Assembly: GCA_024231695.1 (NCBI GenBank)
Contig: JAAEQF010000224.1
Location: 1 to 41,552, forward strand
Source of the DNA: FCB group bacterium
GTDB taxonomy: Bacteria > Zixibacteria > MSB-5A5 > GN15 > JAAZOE01
Direction of reading: 5' to 3'
DNA length: 41,552 bases
In this document: one piece after another, positions 24,075 through 32,459 of the stretch
Position numbering within the stretch: position 1 is the stretch's first letter
Layout: every line of letters starts with the position of its first letter
Notes under the pieces: generated by a model
What the model saw: only the letters and a program-made list of their open reading frames with translations
Database searches by the model: none
What the model was told of the DNA's origin: nothing
Made by a program: the position numbers and the translations under genes

Positions 24075-24431
24075 ATGGAAAAACATATTCAAATCCTGGG
24101 CATACTCTACATTATCAGCGGCATTTTAACCCTAATGGCCTGCGGAGTTGCTTTTCTACTCGTTGGCGGCAGCGGGCTGGTCTCCGGCGATGAAACGGCC
24201 ATTTTGGCCACCGGTGCAGTCAGCCTCGTAATCGGCATGGTTGGCCTAATTCTCGGATTGCCCGATATAATAGCCGGATGGGGGCTTTTGCAGAGAAAAT
24301 CTTGGTCCCGAATTCTGACTATTATTTTGGGAGTTCTAAATCTATTTGCATTTCCTATAGGCACCGCTCTGGGCATTTATTCACTCTGGGTGCTTTTTAA
24401 GCCGGAAGCGGAAAGCCTGTTGCGCATTTAG
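24075..24431 (+). CDS. Four-span membrane protein, unknown
   Basis: This 118-aa protein has four hydrophobic segments, at about 7-29, 41-60, 64-75 and 83-105. The pattern ILGILYIISGILTL, PDIIAGWGLLQRKSWSRILTIILGVLNL, PIGTALGIYSLWVLFKPEAE is one I have seen widely in Bacteroidetes- and Acidobacteria-type small membrane proteins, with no known function. An in-frame extension reaches back to 23967, but GGAG (24065-24068) six nt before the ATG at 24075 decides the start. It stands alone, divergent from the epimerase. Confidence 0.7.
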   Translation: MEKHIQILGILYIISGILTLMACGVAFLLVGGSGLVSGDETAILATGAVSLVIGMVGLILGLPDIIAGWGLLQRKSWSRILTIILGVLNLFAFPIGTALGIYSLWVLFKPEAESLLRI

Positions 24432-24587
24432 ATAGAAGTAATTAGGGGTCTGAAAACCAGGATAATTCGCTCCACTACTGCCCTTGTAGGTTGAATACAA
24501 CTATGTATTTCTACATTATTGGAACCATTGGAAGCGGAAATCGGTTTAATCTTTATGACATATGTAGATCAGCTAAGTACATAATGC

Positions 24588-24617
24588 TTGACTTCTCGGA
24601 GGTTATGAGTAAATTTG
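24588..24617 (+). promoter_or_regulatory. Predicted promoter of the HMA-domain gene
   Basis: TTGACT (24588-24593), 16 nt and TAAATTTG (24610-24617), a complete match to the FCB-type TAnnTTTG -10. The start near 24622 gives a leader ending in AGGAGG before the GTG. No gene is seen in the rest of 24432-24659. Confidence 0.55.
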
Positions 24618-24659
24618 GGTATAGAAAAATATCAGTAGCTTAATATTCAGGAGGAATCT

Positions 24660-25139
24660 GTGAAACGTAATTCACTAATGATTGTTGCTTTGACCCTCGG
24701 TGTTGTTCTGTTTGTGGCCGGTGGTCTGATGGCTGGTTCCGGCTGTGCCTCAAAAGCCGCGGCCAAAGCCTGTGGTACTAAAATCGAAACGACTCAAAAG
24801 ATTACCGCCAAAGAGGGTGAGGAAATTGTAGTCCTTAATGTCTCCAAAGTAACCTGCGGCGGATGTGTCAAACATGTTACCCAAACGTTGACCAAGATCG
24901 AAGGCGTCGGCGATGTGTTTGTCAATCTTGACGACGGCACCGCTACGATCGCCTATGCCAAAGCCAAAGTGAAACCGGAGATGCTTACAGCGGCCGTTAT
25001 CAAGGCTGGATATCCGACTACTGTGGCCACCGCTGATACGAAGATGGCCAAAAATTGCGATCCCAAGGCCTGTAAAGCCAAGGGTTGTGATCCTACCGCC
25101 TGTGGTCTTAAAAAGAAATCCGGCGATTCTGGAAAATAA
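24660..25139 (+). CDS. Exported heavy-metal-associated (HMA) domain protein
   Basis: A signal peptide (about 1-28, MKRNSLMIVALTLGVVLFVAGG) is followed by an HMA domain (about 55-120) with the metal-binding loop VTCGGCVKHV, the CxxC of MerP, CopZ and Atx1. The GSGC after the hydrophobic core is not a good lipobox, so a soluble periplasmic product is more likely than a lipoprotein. The C-terminal tail has two CDPxAC units (NCDPKACKAKG, GCDPTACG), extra thiol ligands not usual in MerP. Probable role: periplasmic copper or mercury binding. GTG start with AGGAGG upstream; its own promoter and terminator make it monocistronic. Confidence 0.8.
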   Translation: MKRNSLMIVALTLGVVLFVAGGLMAGSGCASKAAAKACGTKIETTQKITAKEGEEIVVLNVSKVTCGGCVKHVTQTLTKIEGVGDVFVNLDDGTATIAYAKAKVKPEMLTAAVIKAGYPTTVATADTKMAKNCDPKACKAKGCDPTACGLKKKSGDSGK

Positions 25140-25162
25140 AAAGTCTGGCTGTAAAAAAAAAT

Positions 25163-25199
25163 AAAAAGGCGGAGGAATGAAAAATACCTTCGCCTTTTT
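25163..25199 (+). terminator. Rho-independent terminator after the HMA gene
   Basis: AAAAAGGCGGAGG (25163-25175) pairs with CCTTCGCCTTTTT (25187-25199) through 13 positions including one G-T wobble, loop of 11 nt, ending in five T. Confidence 0.85.
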
Positions 25200-25202
25200 C
25201 TA

Positions 25203-25231
25203 TTGGCCGATTTCGGTTAATCGTCTATATT
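25203..25231 (+). promoter_or_regulatory. Predicted promoter of the PorV-like gene, near-leaderless
   Basis: TTGGCC (25203-25208), 17 nt and TATATT (25226-25231). The ATG at 25242 is only 10 nt downstream and no ribosome-binding site is present. Confidence 0.45.
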
Positions 25232-25241
25232 GGCTTTGATT

Positions 25242-26189
25242 ATGAAGAGAATAACTACAATCTCGGCTTTATTTCTAATTCTGGCCATACCGGTAACCGC
25301 TATCGGTGCCAAGTATGCGGGCGAACCTTTTTCTCTGGGTGTCGGTGCCGGGCCGCTGGGCATGGGCGGAGCCGTAGTTGCCGGATCGAATGATGCTACC
25401 TCGCCCTATTGGAATCCGGCCGGTATGGCGCTCATGCGTGGGCGGCAGTTGCAGACCATGCATGCCGAAACTTTCGGCTCACTTCTCAATCATGATTATA
25501 TCGGGTTCGCCTCTAATAACGGTAAGCGCACCGGTCTTAATAGCTATGGCGCCTATCTCTATTACCTCGGTGGAGGCGGTATCAAAATAACCGCCCGCGA
25601 CGCCGACAGCCTTTGGCCTTATGTCCTGCGTGAAGAAAATCATTTTGACCTGATGCTGGGAGGATCATTGGCCGGACGCCTGAGTAACAGCCTGGCCTAT
25701 GGTCTGACGGCCAAGCTGATTTATCGTGATATCGCCGTTGAAACTGCATATGGCCTGGGTCTTGATGCCGGAGTGATTTATCAGGTGGATACGATTATTA
25801 CCGCCGCGTTGGTTGTCACCGACCTGACTTCAAGCTTTCTGGCTTATTCCAATGATAATACCGAAACAATTTACCCAGCCATCAAACCGGGTATTTCCTT
25901 GCGCTGGGCCACCAATGAAGTTTCCATTCTGGTCGCCGGGCAGTCTATCATTCGATTCGAGGGCCGCCGTACCAACGCCGACCTATGGCTAGGTAATATC
26001 TCGGCCGATTTTCAAGCCGGTTTGGAAATCGCTTACAGAAAAACAGCCTTTGGTCGCCTGGGTTTCGACCAGGGTCATTTTACCGCTGGTCTGGGAGCGG
26101 CTTTCGACCGCTATCTTATTGATCTGGCCTATCTTCATCACGCCGATCTCGACGAAACTTTTCGTCTTTCGGCTGGAATAAACTTCTAA
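25242..26189 (+). CDS. PorV/FadL-like outer-membrane beta-barrel protein
   Basis: A cleavable signal peptide (MKRITTISALFLILAIPVTAIGA) is followed by about 290 residues of alternating beta strands. The opening GVGAGPLGMGGAVVAGSNDATSPYWNPAGMALM has the conserved NPAG turn of the PorV/PorQ and UPF0164 group of outer-membrane proteins. PorV acts as a shuttle in type IX secretion in Bacteroidetes, but many FCB paralogues stand alone and have unknown cargo. The protein ends in an aromatic residue (INF), suitable for barrel assembly. An in-frame TTG 12 nt upstream lies inside the -10 and is not used. Confidence 0.78.
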   Translation: MKRITTISALFLILAIPVTAIGAKYAGEPFSLGVGAGPLGMGGAVVAGSNDATSPYWNPAGMALMRGRQLQTMHAETFGSLLNHDYIGFASNNGKRTGLNSYGAYLYYLGGGGIKITARDADSLWPYVLREENHFDLMLGGSLAGRLSNSLAYGLTAKLIYRDIAVETAYGLGLDAGVIYQVDTIITAALVVTDLTSSFLAYSNDNTETIYPAIKPGISLRWATNEVSILVAGQSIIRFEGRRTNADLWLGNISADFQAGLEIAYRKTAFGRLGFDQGHFTAGLGAAFDRYLIDLAYLHHADLDETFRLSAGINF

Positions 26190-26304
26190 ATATTACTCCA
26201 GTACGTCGATTTACTTTTCGCTTGCTCCTTACCCCTCATTTGCCGTAATTGGTCAATATCAAATCAATTCATTCAGCCGCAGGGCTATTGACACGGGAGG
26301 ACGC

Positions 26305-27693
26305 TTGAGTTTTTTATGGGATTTTTTCGGCGATTTGCATGGTTATGTTTGGGGATTCCCAAAGGTTTTCCCCGCCATGATTATCCTGTTGCTGGGAACC
26401 GGTTTATTTGTCTCCTTCCGTCTCGGTTGGATTCAATTGCGCCAGATCAAACACGCCATTGATATCACCCGCGGCAAATATGACGATCCCAAACATGCCG
26501 GAGATATCTCGCATTTTCAGGCTTTGTCGGCGGCTCTGTCGGCCACAATCGGTATCGGCAACATCGCCGGTGTGGCCACGGCCATTCATTTCGGCGGCCC
26601 CGGCGCCCTGTTCTGGATGTGGCTGACCGGTATTCTGGGGACATCGCTTAAATATGCCGAGTGTACGCTGTCGATGAAATATCGCAAAATTAATCCCGAC
26701 GGTTCGGCTTCGGGCGGCCCAATGTACTATATGGAAAAGGCCCTCGGCTGGAAGTGGCTGGCTGTCATCTTCGCCGGAGCGGCAGCGATCTGTGCCCTGG
26801 GAACCGGTAACGGCATTCAGGCATTCACGATGGCCGATCAATTCCACTCCGATTTTAACATCCCCGTTTGGCTGACCGGCGGAATCATCGCCATGGTCGT
26901 CGCTTCCGTGATCCTCGGCGGGATCAAAAGGATCGGCCGCGTTACTTCGATTCTGGCGCCGCTCATGACCGTTATATATGTTGTCGGAACACTGACCATA
27001 ATCTTACTGAATCTGGATAAAATTCCGGGAGCTTTTTCTCAAATAATCAATGGTGCCTTTTCACCGGCAGGAGTCGTCGGCGGTGCTACCGGTGCAACAT
27101 TTATGCATACGCTGATCTGGGGTATCAAACGCGGCCTTTTCTCCAACGAAGCCGGACAAGGCTCGGCTCCCATCGCCCATGCCGCAGCCAAAACCGACGA
27201 ACCGGTGCGCGAAGGCACCGTGGCCATGTTAGGTCCCTACATCGATACCTTGACCATCTGCACCCTGACCGGTCTGTGCATCCTTGTTACCGATGCCTGG
27301 ATAGTGAAAGTTGGTGGCGCCGCTCTCAATGGCTCACCGATGACTGCCTATGCTTTTCGTGAGGGTTTGAGTTTTCTTGGAGGTTACGGCGGCTATGTGG
27401 TTACCGCCGCCGTGTTATTGTTTGCCACTTCGACCATAATTTCCTGGTCGTATTATGGTGACCGATCGATCCAATACCTCTTTGGAGACGGCGCGGTAAA
27501 GCCTTATCGTATTGTGTACTGCATGATGATATTTGTCGGAGCCATCAGCGGCCTGGAAGAAATCTGGACCTTCGGCGATGTGGCCCTGGGAGTCATGGCC
27601 ATCCCCAACCTGATCGCCTTGATCGCCCTGTCGGGTGTTACGGCCAGGTTGACCAAAGAGTATTATTCCCGCGAACACACACCATTCAAATAG
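26305..27693 (+). CDS. Sodium:alanine (AGCS family) symporter
   Basis: This 462-aa protein with about eleven membrane helices belongs to the alanine/glycine:cation symporter family. Recognisable segments are LSATIGIGNIAGVATAI, SGGPMYYMEKALGWKWLAVIFA and GIKRGLFSNEAGQGSAPIAHAAAKT, the last being the family's best-conserved stretch. It brings alanine or glycine into the cell with Na+. The start is TTG at 26305, with GGGAGG five nt upstream. No other gene is linked; the downstream inverted repeat has its T-run only on the opposite strand. Confidence 0.92.
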   Translation: MSFLWDFFGDLHGYVWGFPKVFPAMIILLLGTGLFVSFRLGWIQLRQIKHAIDITRGKYDDPKHAGDISHFQALSAALSATIGIGNIAGVATAIHFGGPGALFWMWLTGILGTSLKYAECTLSMKYRKINPDGSASGGPMYYMEKALGWKWLAVIFAGAAAICALGTGNGIQAFTMADQFHSDFNIPVWLTGGIIAMVVASVILGGIKRIGRVTSILAPLMTVIYVVGTLTIILLNLDKIPGAFSQIINGAFSPAGVVGGATGATFMHTLIWGIKRGLFSNEAGQGSAPIAHAAAKTDEPVREGTVAMLGPYIDTLTICTLTGLCILVTDAWIVKVGGAALNGSPMTAYAFREGLSFLGGYGGYVVTAAVLLFATSTIISWSYYGDRSIQYLFGDGAVKPYRIVYCMMIFVGAISGLEEIWTFGDVALGVMAIPNLIALIALSGVTARLTKEYYSREHTPFK

Positions 27694-27698
27694 CAGAC

Positions 27699-27741
27699 AA
27701 AAAAATCCCGGGTGACCGTCAATCCCTGTCGGTCGCCCGGG
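27699..27741 (-). terminator. Rho-independent terminator of the SWIB gene
   Basis: The 12-bp stem CGGTCGCCCGGG (27730-27741)/CCCGGGTGACCG (27707-27718) has one G-T pair and an 11-nt loop. Read on the minus strand it is followed by ATTTTTTT, so it ends transcripts from 28159. Confidence 0.8.
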
Positions 27742-27769
27742 CCCATATCCCAGTTGTCGGTCAGTGATC

Positions 27770-28159
27770 TTATCCGAGATGCTTACTGATCAACTTGGTC
27801 ATCTCAAACATATTGACCTTTTTCTTACCGCCGAAAACCTTCTTGAGTTTGTCGTCGGCAATAATCATCCGCCGGTTGGCATCATCCTGTAGTTCATTCT
27901 TCTTGATATAAATCCACAGTTTCTTGGTCACTTCCGTCCGCGGTAAAGGCTTGTTGCCGACAATGGCGGCCAGCTCTGCTGACGGCGTCCACGGTTTCAT
28001 GAAAGCCGGATTCGGTTTGCGCTTGGTCGCTGTCTTCTTGGCGGCCGGTTTCTTCTTCGGTGCGGCCTTCTTGGCTACGGTTTTCTTGGTCGCTGCTTTC
28101 TTAACCGGTTTTTTCTTGGTCGCAGCTTTTTTGGTTGTCTTTTTCTTGGCAACTGGCAT
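27770..28159 (-). CDS. SWIB/MDM2-domain protein with histone H1-like lysine-rich tail
   Basis: The first 50 residues are Lys/Ala/Pro repeats (KKTTKKAATKKKPVKKAATKK type), like the tail of histone H1. Residues 55-129 form a SWIB domain, with FMKPWTPSAELAAIVGNKPLPRTEVTKKLW, and then DDKLKKVFGGKKKVNMFEMTKLISKHL. SWIB domains occur in eukaryotic chromatin remodellers and in scattered bacteria, including chlamydial topoisomerase fusions. A DNA-compacting or chromatin-like role is likely from composition but unproven. AAAGGAG precedes the ATG; the gene is monocistronic with its own terminator. Confidence 0.88.
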   Translation of the reverse strand: MPVAKKKTTKKAATKKKPVKKAATKKTVAKKAAPKKKPAAKKTATKRKPNPAFMKPWTPSAELAAIVGNKPLPRTEVTKKLWIYIKKNELQDDANRRMIIADDKLKKVFGGKKKVNMFEMTKLISKHLG

Positions 28160-28286
28160 CAGGTGTCTCCTTTGTATAAGTTAATAAGCGAGATTATCTT
28201 TGGCTGTTTCTATTTCCCTTATGTTAGCCTGTGGTGTTATATCGGTTTCGCCAAAAAAGTACATTTTTTTTTAAACCCTTAGCAAG

Positions 28287-28396
28287 AAAAAAAACGCCTT
28301 CTGAAAACAATTTTCATAGAGGGAAAAGGCCTCCGATGCCGTCTTTTAAGCCGGTTTTGCCAAAAAAACAACCGGAGACGAGTACATCGCCTCCGG
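28287..28396 (-). terminator. Terminator region of the P5C dehydrogenase gene
   Basis: The main hairpin CCGGAGGCGA/TCGTCTCCGG (minus strand, 28396-28372, 5-nt loop) is followed by TTGTTTTTTT (28371-28361). A second structure lies beyond it: TGAAAA-TTG-TTTTCA (minus strand, 28316-28302) nested inside GCCTT/AAGGC and followed by eight T. These look like tandem terminators. The rest of 28160-28432 shows only A/T runs and the SWIB leader. Confidence 0.7.
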
Positions 28397-28432
28397 ATAA
28401 TGTAGCAATCAATTGATCCGCTCGGCCTAAAT

Positions 28433-30052
28433 CTAAGCCATGAACGGGTACCTGTAATCGGTCGCCGGAACAAGTGTTTCCTTTATCGTCCGCGGTGAAG
28501 TCCAGCGGATCATGTTCAGAAGCGATCCGGCTTTGTCGTTGGTGCCCGAAGCGCGAGCTCCACCGAAAGGCTGCTGCCCGACAACCGCTCCGGTTGGCTT
28601 GTCGTTGATATAGAAATTGCCGGCCGCATTGCGCAGGATCTTGCCAGCCAGCGCCGCTGCTTCCCGATCGCGAGAGAATATCGCCCCGGTCAGGGCATAG
28701 GGCGAAGTGGCGTCGCACAGATGCAGTGTTTCCTCAAATTCCTCGTCAGGGTAAACGTAAATTGTCAGAACCGGGCCGAATATTTCCTCTTCAATCAGTT
28801 TGAAATGAGGATCGGTCGTTACCACAATCGTCGGCTCGATGAAATAACCCTTGGAATCATCATACCCGCCACCGGCGATGATCTCGCAATCGGAAGAGGT
28901 TTTGGCATAATCGATGTATCCGGTTATATCGGCAAATGCACTCTTGTCGATGACGGCGTTGATGAAGTTGGTGAAATCCTCCGGGTCACCCATTTTTAAT
29001 TCACCCGCCTGTTTGACCAGCATCGCCTTGGTTTCATCCCAATGAGAGGCCGGGATATAGGCCCGTGAGGCGGCCGAACATTTCTGTCCCTGATATTCGA
29101 AAGCGCCACGGATAAGGCCGGTGACGACTTCGGGAATCGAGGCGGAATTGTGTACGAAAACGAAATCCTTGCCGCCGGTTTCGCCGACGATACGCGGATA
29201 ACTTTTATAATTGGCGATATTTTCTCCGACGGTTTTCCACATGCCCTGGAAAACCCCGGTCGAACCGGTAAAGTGAATGCCGGCCAGGTTTTCGTTTTTC
29301 ATGATTTTATCGCCAACGTCGGCGCCCCGGGCGGTAATCATGTTGATCACACCATCGGGTAAACCGGCTTCCTTGAGAATCTGCATGATGATGTGAGCGG
29401 TGTAAACCACACTTGAGGCTGGTTTCCAAAGAACGACGTTACCCATCATGGCCGGAGCTGTCGGCAGGTTACCGGCGATGGAAACAAAGTTGAACGGTGT
29501 GACTGCAAAAACGAACCCTTCCAGCGGCCGATAATCCATATAGTTCCACATTGTCGGCGACGAGTCCGGCTGCATATCGTAAATTTCCTGCATGTAGTAG
29601 GCGTTGAAACGGAAGAAATCGACCAGTTCGCAGACGGCGTCGATTTCGGCCTGATAAATATTTTTGCTGTGGGCCAGCATGGTAGCCGCATTGGTGATCG
29701 CCCGATAAGGACCGGCCAGCAGATCGGCTGCTTTTAGAAAGATAGCCGCTCGGTGTTCCCAGGGGAGATTGTTCCATTTTTCGCGGGCCGCCAATGCCGC
29801 CTCGACGGCATCTTCAATTTCCCTGGCGCCGCCCCGATAATAAAAACCCAATTCTCGGGAATGATCCTGGGGTGAAGTCATCTTGACCGTTTCGTCCGTC
29901 TTTATTTCCTGCCCGCCGATTATCATCGGTACTTCCATCTGGCGCGACTTAAGCTCGGCCAATGCTTTTTTCAAAACTTCCCGTTCGGGCGAACCGGGAG
30001 CGTAGGACAATACCGGTTCGTTCTCCGGATATGGAACTCTGTAATTACCCAT
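28433..30052 (-). CDS. pruA: 1-pyrroline-5-carboxylate (glutamate semialdehyde) dehydrogenase
   Basis: This aldehyde dehydrogenase oxidises glutamate-5-semialdehyde to glutamate, the last step of proline breakdown. The catalytic Cys325 lies in FEYQGQKCSAASR and the general base Glu291 in RIVGETGGKDFVFVH, with Asn188 in TPFNFV. These match the ALDH4/P5CDH branch, as does the 539-aa length with its N-terminal extension (YPENEPVLSYAPGSPER). GGAGG precedes the ATG and a good promoter lies 50 nt upstream. No proline dehydrogenase gene is adjacent. Confidence 0.93.
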   Translation of the reverse strand: MGNYRVPYPENEPVLSYAPGSPEREVLKKALAELKSRQMEVPMIIGGQEIKTDETVKMTSPQDHSRELGFYYRGGAREIEDAVEAALAAREKWNNLPWEHRAAIFLKAADLLAGPYRAITNAATMLAHSKNIYQAEIDAVCELVDFFRFNAYYMQEIYDMQPDSSPTMWNYMDYRPLEGFVFAVTPFNFVSIAGNLPTAPAMMGNVVLWKPASSVVYTAHIIMQILKEAGLPDGVINMITARGADVGDKIMKNENLAGIHFTGSTGVFQGMWKTVGENIANYKSYPRIVGETGGKDFVFVHNSASIPEVVTGLIRGAFEYQGQKCSAASRAYIPASHWDETKAMLVKQAGELKMGDPEDFTNFINAVIDKSAFADITGYIDYAKTSSDCEIIAGGGYDDSKGYFIEPTIVVTTDPHFKLIEEEIFGPVLTIYVYPDEEFEETLHLCDATSPYALTGAIFSRDREAAALAGKILRNAAGNFYINDKPTGAVVGQQPFGGARASGTNDKAGSLLNMIRWTSPRTIKETLVPATDYRYPFMA

Positions 30053-30099
30053 ATCTATCCTCCAAAGCTGAATTATCTGTTTCCAAATTGCTTGACGGG

Positions 30100-30128
30100 A
30101 GTATAGGTAGATTTTACGGCAAGGTCAA
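30100..30128 (-). promoter_or_regulatory. Predicted promoter of pruA
   Basis: On the minus strand TTGACC (30128-30123), 17 nt and TATACT (30105-30100). The start near 30093 gives a 41-nt leader with GGAGG. Confidence 0.6.
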
Positions 30129-30238
30129 GCTTTCCGAGTTTAGCCCCCAAAATAAGCTGCCTGTGCCTCACAGTCCTTCGGCAGCCTACTAAATAATTTT
30201 TTAATCAAGCGGTTTTCAAGCCCCTCGAATTGATGTCA

Positions 30239-30817
30239 TTAATATGAGTGGCGCATACAATCAATTAAGAATTGGCTGTCCAGCTCGATCCGTTCATCGG
30301 CCACCTTGATCAATTCCGACGACGCCTGCGGCCGTTGGCCGTGGGCCAGATGAACGATGACCCCCATGCTCTTGGCAATATTCACTGCTGGAACATAATC
30401 GCCGTCCGGAGCCAGTAATACCAAATGATGAACATACTGGCGGGCGGACATTTCAACCATATGGGAGGCCAGCATGACATCGACCCCCTTTTGCTGATAC
30501 GTATAGGTGCCGTCATCATTCTGGATGCGCTGAGTTCTCCCCAGGTAAACATCGAAACGAGGAAGATGCTGCAATCGAGTGAAAAACCCCATTTTCTTTT
30601 TGTGCATCTCTGCTTCCTGTTCGGTCGGCGTCCGGCTGACCCATGGTAGAGCGTGATAATAGTATGATCGAAGCAGCTGTAAATCGCTCTCGGATGTGGT
30701 TATGACCGTATTGACCAATTTGTTGACGAGCTTGGAATAATCAACCGCCGGAGATCCATGTTCTTCGGCCAACATCCGTTCCAAATAGGCTCCATCAATT
30801 TGAATGGCAGCGCGCAT
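30239..30817 (-). CDS. NYN-domain (LabA/DUF88-type) protein
   Basis: This 192-aa protein has the PIN-like NYN fold. MRAAIQIDGAYL gives the first acidic residue, KGVDVMLASHMVEM the central Asp, and LLAPDGDYVPAVNIAKSMGV the GDxDF/Y-type strand. NYN domains are usually metal-dependent ribonucleases or RNA-processing factors. The start is taken at MRAAIQ because GGAGA precedes it; a 10-codon in-frame extension is possible. It follows the PfkB kinase gene by about 75 nt. A small palindrome TTGGG-CCCAA lies in that gap. Confidence 0.82.
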   Translation of the reverse strand: MRAAIQIDGAYLERMLAEEHGSPAVDYSKLVNKLVNTVITTSESDLQLLRSYYYHALPWVSRTPTEQEAEMHKKKMGFFTRLQHLPRFDVYLGRTQRIQNDDGTYTYQQKGVDVMLASHMVEMSARQYVHHLVLLAPDGDYVPAVNIAKSMGVIVHLAHGQRPQASSELIKVADERIELDSQFLIDCMRHSY

Positions 30818-30892
30818 GATATCATTCTCCTTAAAAATTAAAGACAATCATCTTTGGGATTTGCCCCAATAGTCGATTTTGCTATATCTTAG

Positions 30893-31822
30893 TTACGTTT
30901 GACAAAGCTGAACTTTGAAATCTATTTTTCCCAAAAGAGATTCCTGCCGATCCCGAACCTGTTCTTCGGTCAGAACAAAATCAGGACCCACCTGCTCAAT
31001 CATTACTGAACTGACGCAGGAGGCAAATGTTCCGCAACCGCGTAAATCTTCTCCGTTTAAGCGGGCATGAGTGAATCCGGCCATATATGTGTCGCCAGCT
31101 CCCGTCGAATCGACCAGATCAATTTCATAGGGCGGAATTTCATAAAAATTGCGACCATCATAAATAATTGAACCAAGCTCGGCCAGGGTGACAATGACCA
31201 GCTTCGGCCCCCAGCTTTTTATTATACGAGCTGCCTCGAACGGATCACGACGGCAGTCGATACCGGTCAATACCCGGCCTTCCAGTTCATTCGGCTTAAC
31301 GATATCGAAAAGACCCAGAATTTCCTCGATCCCCTCCGGTTTCTCATGGTATATCCGGCCATCCTTGCCCGCATTACGCAAAAGACCTTGGGGATCACAA
31401 AAGAAAAGTCCGTCGAACCTACGCCGGATATCCCGGATCAGGTCAAAAGAAATCTCCCTCAGAATCGGTCCAATCAAAACTGCCTCGGCCTTTGTCAAAA
31501 GATCGTCGTCGATGGCCGTTATCGGTTCGGCCCGTCCCAGAAGATCAAGATTGCGATTGCCGAAATCATCGTAATAGACCAGCGAAAATCCGCCGCTTTC
31601 AATTGAGGGCAAAGCCCTGGCCTCAATGCCATAACCTTTCATATCTGCCAGGAACGACTCGGAAAAATCTTCGCCCACCGAACCGACCAACGTCAGTTCT
31701 CGGCCGAGCCGGGATAGAGCCAAAGCGGCATTGGTGGAACAACCCGACAATATCCGTCCGTCGGTTTTGATTTTCTTGGTTTCTATGTAATCGTAAACCG
31801 GATTTCCGAGAACAAGGATCAT
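30893..31822 (-). CDS. PfkB/ribokinase-family sugar kinase
   Basis: This 309-aa kinase shows the family's C-terminal signature with anion hole and catalytic Asp, VDSTGAGDTYMAGFTHARL, plus GCSTNAALALSRLG near the start and VKPNELEGRVLTG in the middle. Members phosphorylate sugars, nucleosides or cyclitols. The start codon is within two nt of the stop of the CDP-alcohol phosphatidyltransferase gene, so the pair is translationally coupled. That arrangement suggests the kinase makes, or competes for, the phosphorylated alcohol used by the transferase, for example an inositol phosphate. This is inference. Confidence 0.85.
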   Translation of the reverse strand: MILVLGNPVYDYIETKKIKTDGRILSGCSTNAALALSRLGRELTLVGSVGEDFSESFLADMKGYGIEARALPSIESGGFSLVYYDDFGNRNLDLLGRAEPITAIDDDLLTKAEAVLIGPILREISFDLIRDIRRRFDGLFFCDPQGLLRNAGKDGRIYHEKPEGIEEILGLFDIVKPNELEGRVLTGIDCRRDPFEAARIIKSWGPKLVIVTLAELGSIIYDGRNFYEIPPYEIDLVDSTGAGDTYMAGFTHARLNGEDLRGCGTFASCVSSVMIEQVGPDFVLTEEQVRDRQESLLGKIDFKVQLCQT

Positions 31823-31823
31823 C

Positions 31824-32417
31824 TTATTGCCTATCTTTTAATTCCTTCGAGGCGAAAGCCAGTCTTTGAACGGAAGTGATCACCGATGTCACACCGACCA
31901 GAATCATGGCATAGGTCAGCAGATTATAACCGGGGAAATAATGTTCAAGAACCACTCCCAGCATAATAAAAATGAACTTTTCCAATCGTCCCATAATACC
32001 GACGGCGCAGGTCGGCAGATTCCCGATCGATTCGGCTGCGGCTCGCGTATAGGAGGCGATCAGCATCCCGAAAAGAGCGAATATCGGCCAAAGAGGATGA
32101 ACGATACCCGATACGGCGATTCCGGTTAAAATAAAAAACTCACCGTACCGATCGGAGACATGATCAAGGATGCCGCCAAATATGGTACCCATGTTTCCGG
32201 CCCGGGCTGTGGCTCCATCGAGCATATCGGTCAGGGAGGTCAACAGAATGAACAAAACGCCCCAAAGCAATTTGCTCTGCCAGAACAGCACGCCAGAAAT
32301 AATGGCGCAGACGAATGATACCCCGGTTAAAAAATTGGGGGTCAGGCCCAGCTTGCGGCAATAAACGCCCAGATATGTTGAGGTATCCTCGTAGAGTTTT
32401 CTTCGGCTATGATGCAA
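31824..32417 (-). CDS. CDP-alcohol phosphatidyltransferase family protein
   Basis: This 197-aa integral membrane enzyme has the complete CDP-alcohol motif D64-x2-D67-G68-x2-A71-R72-x8-G81-x3-D85-x3-D89, and about five to six membrane helices. It joins a CDP-linked lipid to an alcohol, as in phosphatidylinositol-phosphate or phosphatidylglycerophosphate synthesis. The short N-terminus and the LTPNFLTGVSF segment resemble the PI-phosphate-synthase branch, but the head group cannot be assigned. The start is a TTG (32417) with only a weak ribosome-binding site. It leads an operon with the PfkB kinase. Confidence 0.87.
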   Translation of the reverse strand: MHHSRRKLYEDTSTYLGVYCRKLGLTPNFLTGVSFVCAIISGVLFWQSKLLWGVLFILLTSLTDMLDGATARAGNMGTIFGGILDHVSDRYGEFFILTGIAVSGIVHPLWPIFALFGMLIASYTRAAAESIGNLPTCAVGIMGRLEKFIFIMLGVVLEHYFPGYNLLTYAMILVGVTSVITSVQRLAFASKELKDRQ

Positions 32418-32459
32418 TAGTTAACCCATCAATGTTATACCGGACAAATTCAGGCTGAT

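Noticed and set aside
26240..26269. Promoter TTGCCG-18-TCAATT before the symporter gene
   Set aside because: Both hexamers are weak and the spacing long; not listed as a feature.
27924..28184. Hydrophobic frame on the plus strand opposite the SWIB gene
   Set aside because: It is the reverse complement of the lysine/alanine repeats, which always reads as Leu/Phe/Val/Ala-rich.
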